A DNA stretch of 64,000 nucleotides from Protonemura montana. Lineage: Eukaryota > Arthropoda > Insecta > Plecoptera > Nemouridae. The number at the start of each line of letters is the position of its first letter. Within the stretch, counting starts at the first letter, position 1. The position numbers and the translations under genes were made by a program. The stretch is taken from contig OX387604.1 of the NCBI GenBank assembly GCA_947568835.1, positions 5,901,360 to 5,965,359 of the forward strand, read 5' to 3'. The notes below the pieces were generated by a model. The model did no database searches. It was not told the DNA's origin and worked only from the letters and a program-made list of their open reading frames with translations. Shown here piece by piece: positions 49,101-61,100 of this stretch.

Positions 49101-52100
49101 GAAACACGTTTTTTGTTTTTACCTGCTCCGGAGTTACGCAGAATGGAAGAGAGCGCCGAGCTGCTGTGGCTGAAAAACCGCTCCTGCATGAGCTGACGAT
49201 TGCGAGTTTCCCACTCCCGGCGCAAGCTTTGAGCCTCCTGTGCTATTTCCGGAGGCAGCGCAGCAATCTGCGACTCCTCCATGTCAGTCAGGATCTGCAA
49301 CGTCCGAGAACAGGGCAGGTGAACTTCAGTGATTTTGGAAGGGAGAAAAAGAATCCACCTAGGCATTCCAGATAGTGCAGTGAAATTAAGGTGTGAATTA
49401 ATACGTGTCAGATGAGGTAGGAACTTAACAATATTATTGAAGAAATTGGGATTGTATAGAAGATTAACACACCGAACTGCATTGAAGGGCAAATATTAAG
49501 GCAATTACGAGAATGCTGAAACTAGTTCAAGAAAGTACTTTGTTCACTGAATGGGTTCCATTCATGAAGTCTACGAAGGATGCTTACTGATTTTACACCA
49601 AAAATTGACTATTGCAAAGATCTTTGAATTAACCCAAGTGAAAGAGGAAAATCTACTGGTGTACTGAATGAAGCATGATAAGTTGGCACGTCGGTGGATT
49701 TTCTCACTGACCGCCTGTCGCAGAGAAGGCTGCAGGTTTTCAAAGAAAGCCGCGGCGTCGACAGGGTCGTCAGGGTTGGCTGCAATCGCCGCTTGCCGCT
49801 GTTGCTCCTGCCGCTGCTGGGCCAGCACCTCCTCCTGGATGGCAGGTGGAAGCGCTGCCAGGAACTCTGGATTCACCTCTGTGAGTGGCGCAGGGTCAGC
49901 CTCGCCTGCGGCAAGCTGGGTAAAGTGATGCATTAGTGAATAAGTGTTCAACCTGTCCAAAATCGGAGGCCTTTGACCAAGTGGCACGACCCCTTGATTC
50001 ACATGGCAATTAACTTAACATAAGATGTTGACCTAGTGGCTAAATTTAACGACATAGTTTTAAAATGGAAGATTTTTTTTGTAAAAAGTATGTCTCAAAA
50101 CCCGCAGCTTACACTTAACTTGAAAGAGATTTGTGTTTCATAGGGTGTACTTGCACTTGCTGATACTAGCTCACCAAAATTAGCTTTGTTAATTTGTGCT
50201 ACTTTAGTCCAATAAAATTTAGACAACTCAATGCAATTGCATAGCCACTAGAGATGTTGGCAGGTAGCCATTTACCCACTTAAAAAATGGGTATCCTATA
50301 ATTTTTTTCATGCCGCATTTGCACTAGTCAATATGTTTAAGATGGATTAAAAAGCCATTAAAAATAGTCAGTTTGTGACAAGTTGGGCAGTCATGCATGA
50401 AGCATGTTTGAAGTCAAAATCAAATAACAGTGCTATCAAATAAAAAAAAAATATTTTCACAGTGCCTGCAAAATGGCTACAGGTACCTAGGTATAATTTT
50501 ATTGCTTGCCAATGTTTCTAATAGCTGCATAGGAATTTTTGTTTCTAAAGCTGTCAATAAGCAAACGACTCATAACAAATATCAAAGACACACTGTAATT
50601 ACAATTAACAAGAGAAGTAACAATAAAAGTGAAGTTAGATTTAATACGAGTAAAAAAATTACTCTAACGATTATTCACCGACACATGCATTACCTAGCTC
50701 AGAGATAGGTTTGTTTTAGCAGAAACATTTAGTGGCTTTGCTTCAAAGCTGGTGGTAGCTACCTGCGCGCGCTGGCGAATTCGTTGCAGGCGCAGCTGCT
50801 CGGCGATCACTTCCTCACGCATCTCCTCGGGTAGGGCGGCCAGGAAGGAGGGATCAACACCCTCGGGGATTTCTGCAGTTGCACCAGAGCCAGATGGTCC
50901 GGCAACTGCCGCCGAAGTTGTGTCAGTTGCCGATGACTGTGCCTCTGACGGCGCAGTCAGCCGCCGGATGGGAAATATCAGGTGCTGAGAATCTGGGGAA
51001 TGCAAAGGGAGATTATGCGCAAAATTGATTTGGAGTACGATTTTAGAAACATCTTTTCCTCAACCAAGATTTTTGTTACGCTGTTAGCTCCAAATATTGT
51101 CACTTATTCTCGCAGAAACGCACGCAGCGAGAGCTTGCGTTGAGTTTGAGCAAGAGGGTTGTGCAACATCCATTTTTATTTGAAGGCTGTCGATTCCAAA
51201 ATTATCCATTTCTCCAGTATCCCCCTTGCCACATTATTTGCATTGAGGGGGTGTCGGCACCAATATATAAGCTTTGATGCTTCAAAATGAACAAGGTGCA
51301 TTTTAATTATTTATTCTATCATTAAAATTAGGATGTCAAAAAATTACCCTTAGGCTTGGCTGTTTCTCTGCTAGTATTATCAACAAGTGGTACTTGTTGC
51401 AGCAAGATGGCAAATTTACAGGAGTTTTGTTCCATGGCCTACCAATGAATTTTGAAAAGAAAAAATTGAACTAAGCAGTCAAGACTTACCTCTAATGGAA
51501 GTCGCTCGCGTGCGGTACCACTCCTCCGAACCTGCAAAATCTGCGTTCAAGAAATCGTCTCCGTACTGATCAGGCTCTTCTACCGGATCAGTTCTACTAG
51601 GCTGATCATCGCCACCGGTTTCCGAAGACGTGTCCAGTTGTCCAGGCTCCAGTTCAGCCAATGTTTCCTCTGTATCCGAATCCTGGACCACGTCTGGGCC
51701 CTCCGATTCGGGCTCACCCTCGAGAGGTTGCATGTCGAGAAGATCGGTAGGTTGAACGACCCGATATGAGTAAGAACGAGGATCGCGGCTCGGACTGGAT
51801 AGCTGGTCTGCTTCGGGCATAAGGGCTGCATAAATGTCTTCCGGGCATGTGTCAGATTGGGATTGTCCAGTGGCCTGATCGGCATCTTCGCGGGAGGAAG
51901 TCGATTGATCGGTCGTTGGTTCTGTTTGGATGGGCTCGGTTTCCGGCTCAGCAGACAAGATGTCGATTATGTCTGGCGATATGAGCAGTGGTGCCTGCAG
52001 AAGTGAGCAAGAGCTTTGGTTAAAGGACGATCAGCGGGTTAAAATAAAGGATCAGCAGTTTAAGCTTATCGTTGGACTAGCACGATGTTGTGTTACCACT

Positions 52101-55100
52101 GCGAGACGAAAATTGTAGGCGCCTGTAAAAATCTCGAAGTCACCACACTTGAAAGAAGGCGCAACGCTACTGACCTGGCTTTCTTACACGGAATCGTACA
52201 TAGTAACTTTGATTGCAGCCTGTTAAAGGAAGTGTCTTTTCGGGTGCCAGGCAAGAAAACTCAGAACCAAGACGTTTTTAGGGCCCCGAGGCAAGGATAA
52301 ATATCTTTAGGTGGTCTTGCATTCCGAGATTACTAACTCTGTTTAACCTGTACAGTGACAACATCCAGAATCTGGATATTCATTATATGTCTCTATTAGA
52401 TTTTAAGGAAGCGATCTCGAATTGCTGAATGTGATGTGCAATGTCATGTATGTATTTGCTATGTTTTATGTCTTATTGTGTTTTATTATATGGCTCAACT
52501 GGGTTCTAACCTGTATGTCATAAAGGTTCAATAAAAAATAAAAATTGTGGCAAATCATGAGTGGGTCTTACGGCCCATTACAAATCTACAATACCAACAT
52601 TGACACTAGATCCTCCTTGGGCGCTACAATTACTGAATGGAAACCGCTAGACATACAAGTTATCGGCCCATGATCTAATACAGTAGATTAGCTTAGAATT
52701 AGAATAAATATACAGAAAAATTTTAAAGCTAGGTACAGAAATAAAATATAAATATTTTGTAACCAAGCCAGAAAGCTACCAACAATATATAAATAAAAGA
52801 CGATACAATAATATTTCTATAGCATAGCACAAATGTAAAGTAAATAGTAAGCACTCACGGCAACGTTGATGGTCTCATCATCATCATATAAATCATCAGC
52901 CTTGGCCTCTTGCTTTGCTGCTTCCTTCTCCATAAAAAGCCTCTTCTTTTCTAGCCGCTCTTTCAACTCGATATCACGATACTTTTCTAGATCAGCTACA
53001 AGTTCGCTGGCGATCCCTGTGTTAAAAAGTGGAAGAAAGTATAACACAAGTGGACCTGGCTGCAGAGTGGGATATATCTCAACATAACACAGATTTTTAG
53101 ATTGTTAGTCACCCAACCAATATTCATGCAAGTTTCTTGGATTGAGAAAAGTTTTGAGAAAAATTGACTGACGGTAAGTGCAAAAATCGTTTTTTTTGCC
53201 TACTTAAAATATCTCAGAATCACACAACATTCCTATAAAATCTATTCAATTAAAAAATTGAAAAAGTGTTTTAAGACATATATTTCTTAAGGCCACCCAG
53301 TATTTTGTTGTAAGTGAATGGTGCATACAGGTTACACAAGCGGGCTGCGATTCGCCGTCAAGCAGCTTTGCCTCTTCGCTCCACCAGTGCAGGGCAGTTG
53401 GCACGTTGCTGAGGGTGGCGGCCAGGCTGGGCCCAAACAGGTAGCCGGACTGGTCCTGGAGAGACAGCAAAAAAGTAAGTAAAACCAGCTCTACTGCCAT
53501 AATATATCATGAGCCCACCACTTACTTTAAGAGGGAGTTATTATAATGAAAAAATTAATGTTTTCCCTATCACTGTTTTGTTAAACCATTCCTAACCTCA
53601 CCATCAAATAAAATTAACATAAAAAAGTGTGACAAATTCAATAAGTTCGTTTATCAGCACTATACTTAGCACACTTTTTACGCTACGCTGATGAAGAAGT
53701 CCAGGGTGACAGTTGATTGCAATAAAAGTTCTAGTTATCGTTTATATGTTCATTAGTTTCGCCGGTTCTAAAAGTTCTCATACTTACACCAGCACTACAG
53801 GTGGTGTGAGAAGTGTGGCCCATCGCCAAGAACAGTATAAGCAACACGAGTATACGAGTGTAACGAGTAAAAACATGATTCCTATTACGTACCACAAAGT
53901 CAATTTGCTCCTCTTCGTTTTGTGTAAATATTCCAAGGCCATTATCCATGACAACGACTCGGGAGTCTCCAAAGGTGGAAGTGAGCGCATGCCCAGGGTT
54001 GGTCGAAACGTTCTGTGACGTGGAAGGTCCAAGCAGCCTGTCAAGCAAGACAACCACGTTAGATTAAACAATTCTACACTTATCAGATGGGTATTCTCTT
54101 TCGTCAACATTAACATCACAAATCATACACCTGCTGAGGTAATTATTATATTTGACACTTGAGAAAATATCCACAATAATACCGATAAAAACACTAACTA
54201 ATGCGACTTCAGTTTGGCTAGTAGACTTCCTTTATTTTTAAGCTGGACCAGGACAAACAACATGATAATATCAACACTTTTTTATTGAAATGTTTGGAAA
54301 CATTTTACTAGAAATACAAACATGTTTTATATTGAGGGTTAACCAGTCTTTTGCCTACAGTGCATTATTTTATAAGGGATTTAGTGCATATAATTATAAG
54401 TGTAAACAAATAGATTTGCTGATCTTCAAAATTAACTCGAATTGACCAAACTTAAATAAATTTATGAAAAACCATGTGAAAAATAAATTGTGGTTTCAGA
54501 GCAGCGGTTGTATTTTTTAAGGTGTTTCATGGCAATTCTCTGTTTTGAAGAGTATGTCAGCTATAAAAATGTATGAAAGAACGTGCGGAAAACTCAAGCT
54601 AATGAGACTAGTGAACAACTTAACGCTAACACTATGAGTCTTAAATGCAGCCTCAAATCATAGAAAAACCAAGAGCAAGACTAACAACCAAAACATTTTC
54701 TATTGCGAACATGTTAGGTGTTGCAATGCTTCGACCTTCCTTCCTTGCCTCGTTGCTTCTTATGAAGCTACCTATTCAGTTTCCTATTCAGCAATCACAC
54801 AGTTGCTACTACGGATGCCTCCGGGTAGTGATTTTCGTAACAGGGTACCTGGTTTCAATACCCGGTTCCTCGCCCCCCAAAAAACAAATAATAATAATGG
54901 AATCTGATTGATTTGGCATTTCAATTTTAATTGATTTGATTTGTTAAAAAATACAAATTTTCTTTTAAAATAAAATCTTGGAAGACAACATATTTTGTTA
55001 CATAGGTATTGCTCAAAACAATTCAACTTGCATGGCCGATTTGATGTTCTCGGCCTTATTGACGATTATCGCCTTTATGCCATCGGAGTTAGTCGGCTTA

Positions 55101-58100
55101 TAGTGCGGTTTACAATAGAGCACTACCATAGACGCCATTCGAGTCGACTCGACTGTCAAGTGTCACTGACGTCTGAAATCGCGCCAAAAGTCTAGCGGCG
55201 AGTCAGCTGTTTGGGTGGAGGGGTAGTGCGAGTGGAAGTGCAAGCTGTGCAGGTCGGGAGGGGAGAGGATTCGAGCGGCCAATCGGCTGCGTGGCTAGAG
55301 GTAGGGCGAGTGAGGGCGAGTGAGGGCGCGCTATACCATTCGGGAGCCGGGAGGGGAACTTCGCCGCTGTGATTCAAGCTAGCGCGGCAGGGTACAGCGG
55401 AGTAAATTCCCTGACGAAAAAACAAACAAAACACGGATCCCAAACGTTGGAACCGGGTTCGTCATTACCCGGAACCGACCCGGGTACCCGGGTATCCGAA
55501 AGCATTCCTAGTTGCTACATACCTCTGCAAGATGACTGGCGGGTTGGGGTTTCGAGGGTTTAGCTGCAGGTACTGGTAGCGGCGCTGTCGATTTGCACGC
55601 TGCGCTCTTGTGCTGGTCATGCTGGCAATCTCGAGCTGGTGGCGGGCCATCAGCAATGGGTGGGTGGCACTAACGTTGCTCACATCTACAGACAGAAGCG
55701 TGTCAGACTTGTGCCAGCCACAACCATTGCACAACCAAGGAAAAACCAAGGCACACATTGTGTAGGGATGCCTTTGGGTAGTGATTTTTGGAGCCGGGTA
55801 CTGAAGTGAGTTACATAGTTCTTTACTCGGCTCCAACCTCCCTCTAACCACCACACAAAACAAACAGTTTTGGCAAAGAGGGCAGATATTTTGTTATTTG
55901 CATTTATTTTCCAGCTAGATCATTGCAGGAATAAGACAGAGCAGTGCTACTTTTGGCATATCTGTGAGAGAACTTGAGGTTTATCTGTTATTACAGTAAA
56001 ATAATTCAAGAATTACGTTCTTTTTTGTTCCAATGTCAAATTGTGCTACAACTTGCATGCAGCACCCTTTCAATGCAACAGATAGCAGCCAACCGAGAGG
56101 GCTCACAGCTTAGGAAGAGGGGTAGCGATTCTGGTACATGGTGGTGGAGTCTCAGGGAGGAGAAATTGAGCAAAGTCTAGTGAGATGATTCGGGAAGAGG
56201 TGAAATTATGCTGGCAGGTAGTGGTGGGGTTGGCCAAGATAGGATCCTTTAACAAACGGGATACTGTGACGTAATTCGGAAGAGCACAGCGGGGTACAGC
56301 TGAGTAAATTTTCCGACAAACAATACTTAGATCTCCGCATTGGAACCGGATATCTCATAACCCAGAACCAACCCAGGTACCCAAAGGCATTCCTACTATG
56401 AAAAAAGGAAACCTTGTTATTGGTTGTCACTCGTGAACCATTTCTATTGGTTTTAAAGAAGCAGGTCAGCCAAGTAACTAAAAAAAAAAACTTTCATACC
56501 TGAATTGTCATTGCCATTGTATGGGTCTTCAAAGAGGCCAAAAGGCAACTGGAACGAGCCAGCATTCCAAGGCACCAGGGAGGTCATTCCTGCTGCGTCT
56601 GCAGCGTCAGTGTACTGGATCATGAGGATATCTTCATTCTCGCGGTCCAGCCCCGGGATGCGGAACAGACCTTCGTCTGACTCGAAGAACTCGAGCTCCT
56701 CTTCGTCGTACCCCGAGCCTCCCTCCTCTTCATCCTCGTTATCTTCCCCTGCAAGACCAAAGCAAAGCAAAATCAATCAATGTGTTTAGCTATTGTCGAT
56801 TTTAAGCTTTTGAGCCTTCAGCGCTAATCAGAGTTTCAAGTTATTTTTATTTTATTGACTGACTGTCTGGAATTGGCCTGACATCCACTGACGTTTGTAG
56901 CATCAAAGACTCCGTTTCGTGGAAAATCTGCCAAGTTGGAGCATTTGATGGCTTCCAGGCAAGTTTTGATAAAATACCCTGTAGATACACGCTGCAAGTT
57001 GTGTAAATAATTTTAGAATTTTTAATTTGAATAATGAAACAAATGCTCAAATCTAGACTGCTCTTTAACTTAGATAGCTAATATATTCTAAGATCACATA
57101 TTTTACAACTTTAAGTCTGCAAGAGGTTGTAAGTTACAGTAGTAGATGTAAAAAAAGCATTGGATAGCATTGCCTTGGTAGTCCCCACCTTCACGCTCTA
57201 GCTAGTTGTGTAACTTAGGCTAGGGCTTAGCCAAAATTGTCTAGATTTCAGCTTGATGTAAATAAAATATGATATTGGTGGATGTCAACAACTTATTCAA
57301 TAACTACGATATATCAAATTACCATCATCATCATCGTCCTCATCATCGTCTCCATCACCAACGTCGTGTACTTCTCCAGCATCGTCGGAAGCATTGGTGT
57401 CAGAATCAGAACTGTCGCTCTCTTCCACTTGGTCAATGTCCTGCAACAAAACAATGTCATAACACCGCCAACACTATACACTCACTGTGACTTTCTGCCA
57501 CTCAATACTCAACAACCCCGGCTAGCGGTAGGCGATAGGTAAATGATTCCACCGCTTGCCGGCACAGTTTCATATCTTGGACCGTGACACTAGATTATTT
57601 GAAGGTCCGAAGAGAAACAGTTCATTGTCTTTACAAAAAGAAAATCATTTCCAAGAGATATTTCACACTTGTGAAGTTTGATGAAAGTCAACATTGAAAT
57701 TGACAGGTGCCTAGGATTTTAACAGTGATAAGGGATCTACAGAAAACCCCAGGACCTGGATACCATACCCATTCTCCCAAAAGACCTGGGTTCAAGTAGG
57801 CCAGTATGAGGACAATACCAACAGGTTCAAGGGCCCAGAATAATGCCGAGGAGTGTGGAAAGCCCCGAGGAATAAGCAGTAATGTTGAACCGACCCCTCC
57901 GTCGTCGTCGTTGCTGAAAGGTGCATTGGTTTGGATCCCAGTGTGGGACGAAATATGGTCACTGTCCACGTCCATGTGAGAGGCGCTTCGGAGGATCGCC
58001 TGCGACTCTCTGTACTGGGCATCGATGATCTCTTGTGGGGTGGCAGATTGTGGTACCCTGAATCAAAGAAACCAAGATTTGTGTTACAATGGGAAAGGCA

Positions 58101-61100
58101 TGAAATCCAAGTGCACTTGGCTAATGGCTAAATGGGTGCAGTAGCTTGATATTGACAAACCAGTATTATTACAACCACTTTTAAAGGGTTCATGTTTGTT
58201 GGGGGGTTTGGAATGCTAGGCAAACATCTCTTAAGGGATTTAGCCCCAAGTAACTTTTGAATGTCAAGTTATGAATGACAATTGGAATCTTGACAGGAGT
58301 GGCAAAACTTTGCTATGAATGTGAGGCCAATGAACATGAGCCCAAATAGACCAGGTTTATGAAGTTTAACTGACCCTTCCAGCAGTTGGTCCATGATATC
58401 TTGCAGTGCAGCCTCGTCTCCATCTTCCTGCACCAAACTGCTATCTAGTGCTGGCTCAATGGCTCCCGAAGATATATCAAGCTCAGAGTTGTCAGCGTCT
58501 TCCAAGATTTCTTCCCCTTGAGCACGGGCAGCAGCCAGCGGGGCAGTACCTAGCAAAGCACAAAGTAGATTACAAAACCTTATGAAGAAGGTGACACTGT
58601 ATTCAACAAAGTCAAGTCAATAAATACAAGTAGGAACTGAAATTTTCCTAAAACCACATCCATAACAATAATGATAAGGCTCTTTTCTCATTACCCCCAA
58701 AACTGGCATTAGAACTGCAAATCATCAAGATCTTCTGTGTTTTTCTTCTTTCTCCACATTAGTGCATAATCTAACAGTAATTTAACTTTGGAACTTTTGA
58801 AGCTCGAAATAAACATTACGGTTGTTTGTTGGTTAAGTACCAAATAACAGTAGCTTACCTGGTTGGTCTCCAGCAGAAGTAGGAGGCACCGTCACCGAAG
58901 CCTTCGACTTGACAAGTGGAGCAGCCGACGGCTGGTTTACGATGCGGGAAAGTGTCTCCAGTGGCTTCAGGATGGCATTTAAAGTAGCCGGCATATTTGG
59001 GCTAGACAGGTCCAGGTTGTGTGAGACACGTGCCAAATCTGTAAGCAGGCCCTTGCGCAATATGATGCGCACAACATTATTCATGTTGTTGCTGTATTGG
59101 TGTAGCTTCATGGTCTGCGATATTGGAACACTCGGGGTCGGAGGACAGTTGTCCACCATGGTCGAAACCAGACCAGCAAGCAACTGGATTTGCACGTGCT
59201 TCTGGTATGACTCTGGAAGAGCCACGCTGCGCAGCAAAGAGCAACGCACCTGAAAGAGCAACAAAACACATTGATACAATAAACTAAGGATGCCTCTAGG
59301 TAGTGATTTTTGGGAGGGAAAGTGAATAGGATAGAGGAGTAGATTTTTTTCTTGATAGCATGTATTTTCAAAAGCTACTTGGGTTGGAAATGGGTTGAAA
59401 TGATATCAGACATAAAATTATTTTTGGTTGCCATGTCAAAAAAAACACTCATTCCTTACTTACAAGACTGAACACGAGGATTGAGCACCGAATAAGGAAA
59501 CTCTGAAGGAGGGGTAGTGCCACTCGATGGGTGCAGGGAATTGGTTCGAGCGAGGTTCGGCAGGGTACGATCGAAATACAGGAAGCATCAAATAACCAAG
59601 ACCAGGGTGACAAGGTACCTGAAGGCAAGTCTACAAGAAACGAGCATTGACTGTAAGAGCATGTACATTAATAATATGTCAATTTTACTAGGCAAAGCTA
59701 AGACTAAAGGGTTTATAATCATATATTAATACATTCTATGTTCTTTACATTATGGGTTCATATTTTACTGTAGAAAAACTGCAGACCAAGAATGCGAAAA
59801 AATCTGGATAATCGTGTGGGTGTAACGATTCACTCGGAAGTTTCAGTCGGTCTCGTGCTTATGAGCTAGACAAACAACTAAAGAAAGCAACTGAACTAAC
59901 CTCTGCGACAAGCGTTGTCTGTGCATCTGGTGAGTGGTTGCACGAGGCGATCGCTGCAATCAGCATTCGAGCCATCGTTGAACACTCTCGGTCTTCTGGA
60001 TTCTCGCTCAGCGGGAGCAGTCTGTCCAGCAAGAATGCGAGAGCAGTACAATCTTCGACCACCAAATCCGATTGGCCGGCCCGGTAGACGTAGTCAGTAA
60101 TAAGACGGGCACAGCCCGCATACGAGCGCACAGACTCGGCTAGCAGCTTCAGCAATGCCGATTTGGGCAGGAGAGGGCGTTTTTTCTCCTCTTCCGTGCC
60201 CTTGCCGTTCAGTATCTCTTCGCGAGCCCTTCGAATACGCTCCATTTCGTATTCCTAAAAATGTCAACATTTTTTAGTTGAAACCTCAAGCTTATTTTTA
60301 ATATCCAAAGCAAAATTGCATTCCAGTCATTTGGCTAGTATTTTAGAGTCCATTACAGTTGTGGTAAACAGTTAACAGTCATGTCTGCATTAAGTGTAGT
60401 AAGTAATGCATTTCTAAGCATGTCTTCCTGTAGTTAAACTGTCTTTAGAATTGTACTCTAGAACTGTCTTCACTGGGCACAAATATAGCAATTCAATAAA
60501 CACCGATATCATTGAGTTTACACTTTACAGCGAAAATATTTTATTTTCTACCCAGCTAACAAGCCCCAACAAGAGGCAAGGGTTGGCACTTGCAGCGTTC
60601 AGACGTGCCACCAATGCATTCAGTGCTGCCACAGCACCGTGCAACAAGCGTTGCGAAAATGTAAGGGACTTCAACACCTAGCATGAATTTAGAGGTTTTA
60701 AACTAAAACTATTCTGATTCTACAACTGAACCCTCTTTCGCCTTCCTTTCTTTTTCTAGGGTGGCACTGCAAGACAGGGGTGTCTTGTTCACAAACTGAC
60801 ACTGGTACTAAGTAACAATCACTCGGGTGATGAATGACTGACGCTTCCAAGAGATTCCAACAGTACAAGGCAAAGTTAAGCACCGACTATGGTGCCAAGG
60901 GTTTCAGCGTGGCACCAAATTAGAGCAAAGGAATACACACCCTGACTCCATCATCTGGCACCCCAAGCAAGTTGCCAGCATTGGTGCGGAAGGTGCTGTG
61001 GCCGACCGGCAAACCTCGAGTGCTACCGTTCACCAGTTGAATGGGATTCTGTGCGATTGCCAGACTAGCGGCCACAGCTGCTAGTCCCACCACATGCCCA

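Larger units (their letters stand above)
51490..58057 (-). other. HUWE1: HUWE1 exons for the acidic and low-complexity middle
   Basis: Exons 58057-57895, 57440-57323, 56748-56500, 55685-55523, 54037-53893, 53455-53338, 53016-52859 and 51994-51490. They contain long Asp/Glu runs (ends [31 protein letters not shown]), the conserved [12 protein letters not shown] and [15 protein letters not shown], a coiled-coil-like [20 protein letters not shown], and a 168-residue acidic exon before the UBM repeats. The 3' border of exon 53455-53338 rests on a GTGTAA donor chosen for phase. Confidence 0.85.

Noticed and set aside
52085-52300. An extra HUWE1 exon
   Set aside because: It is on the opposite strand and its residues match the end of a LINE protein followed by an A-rich tail.
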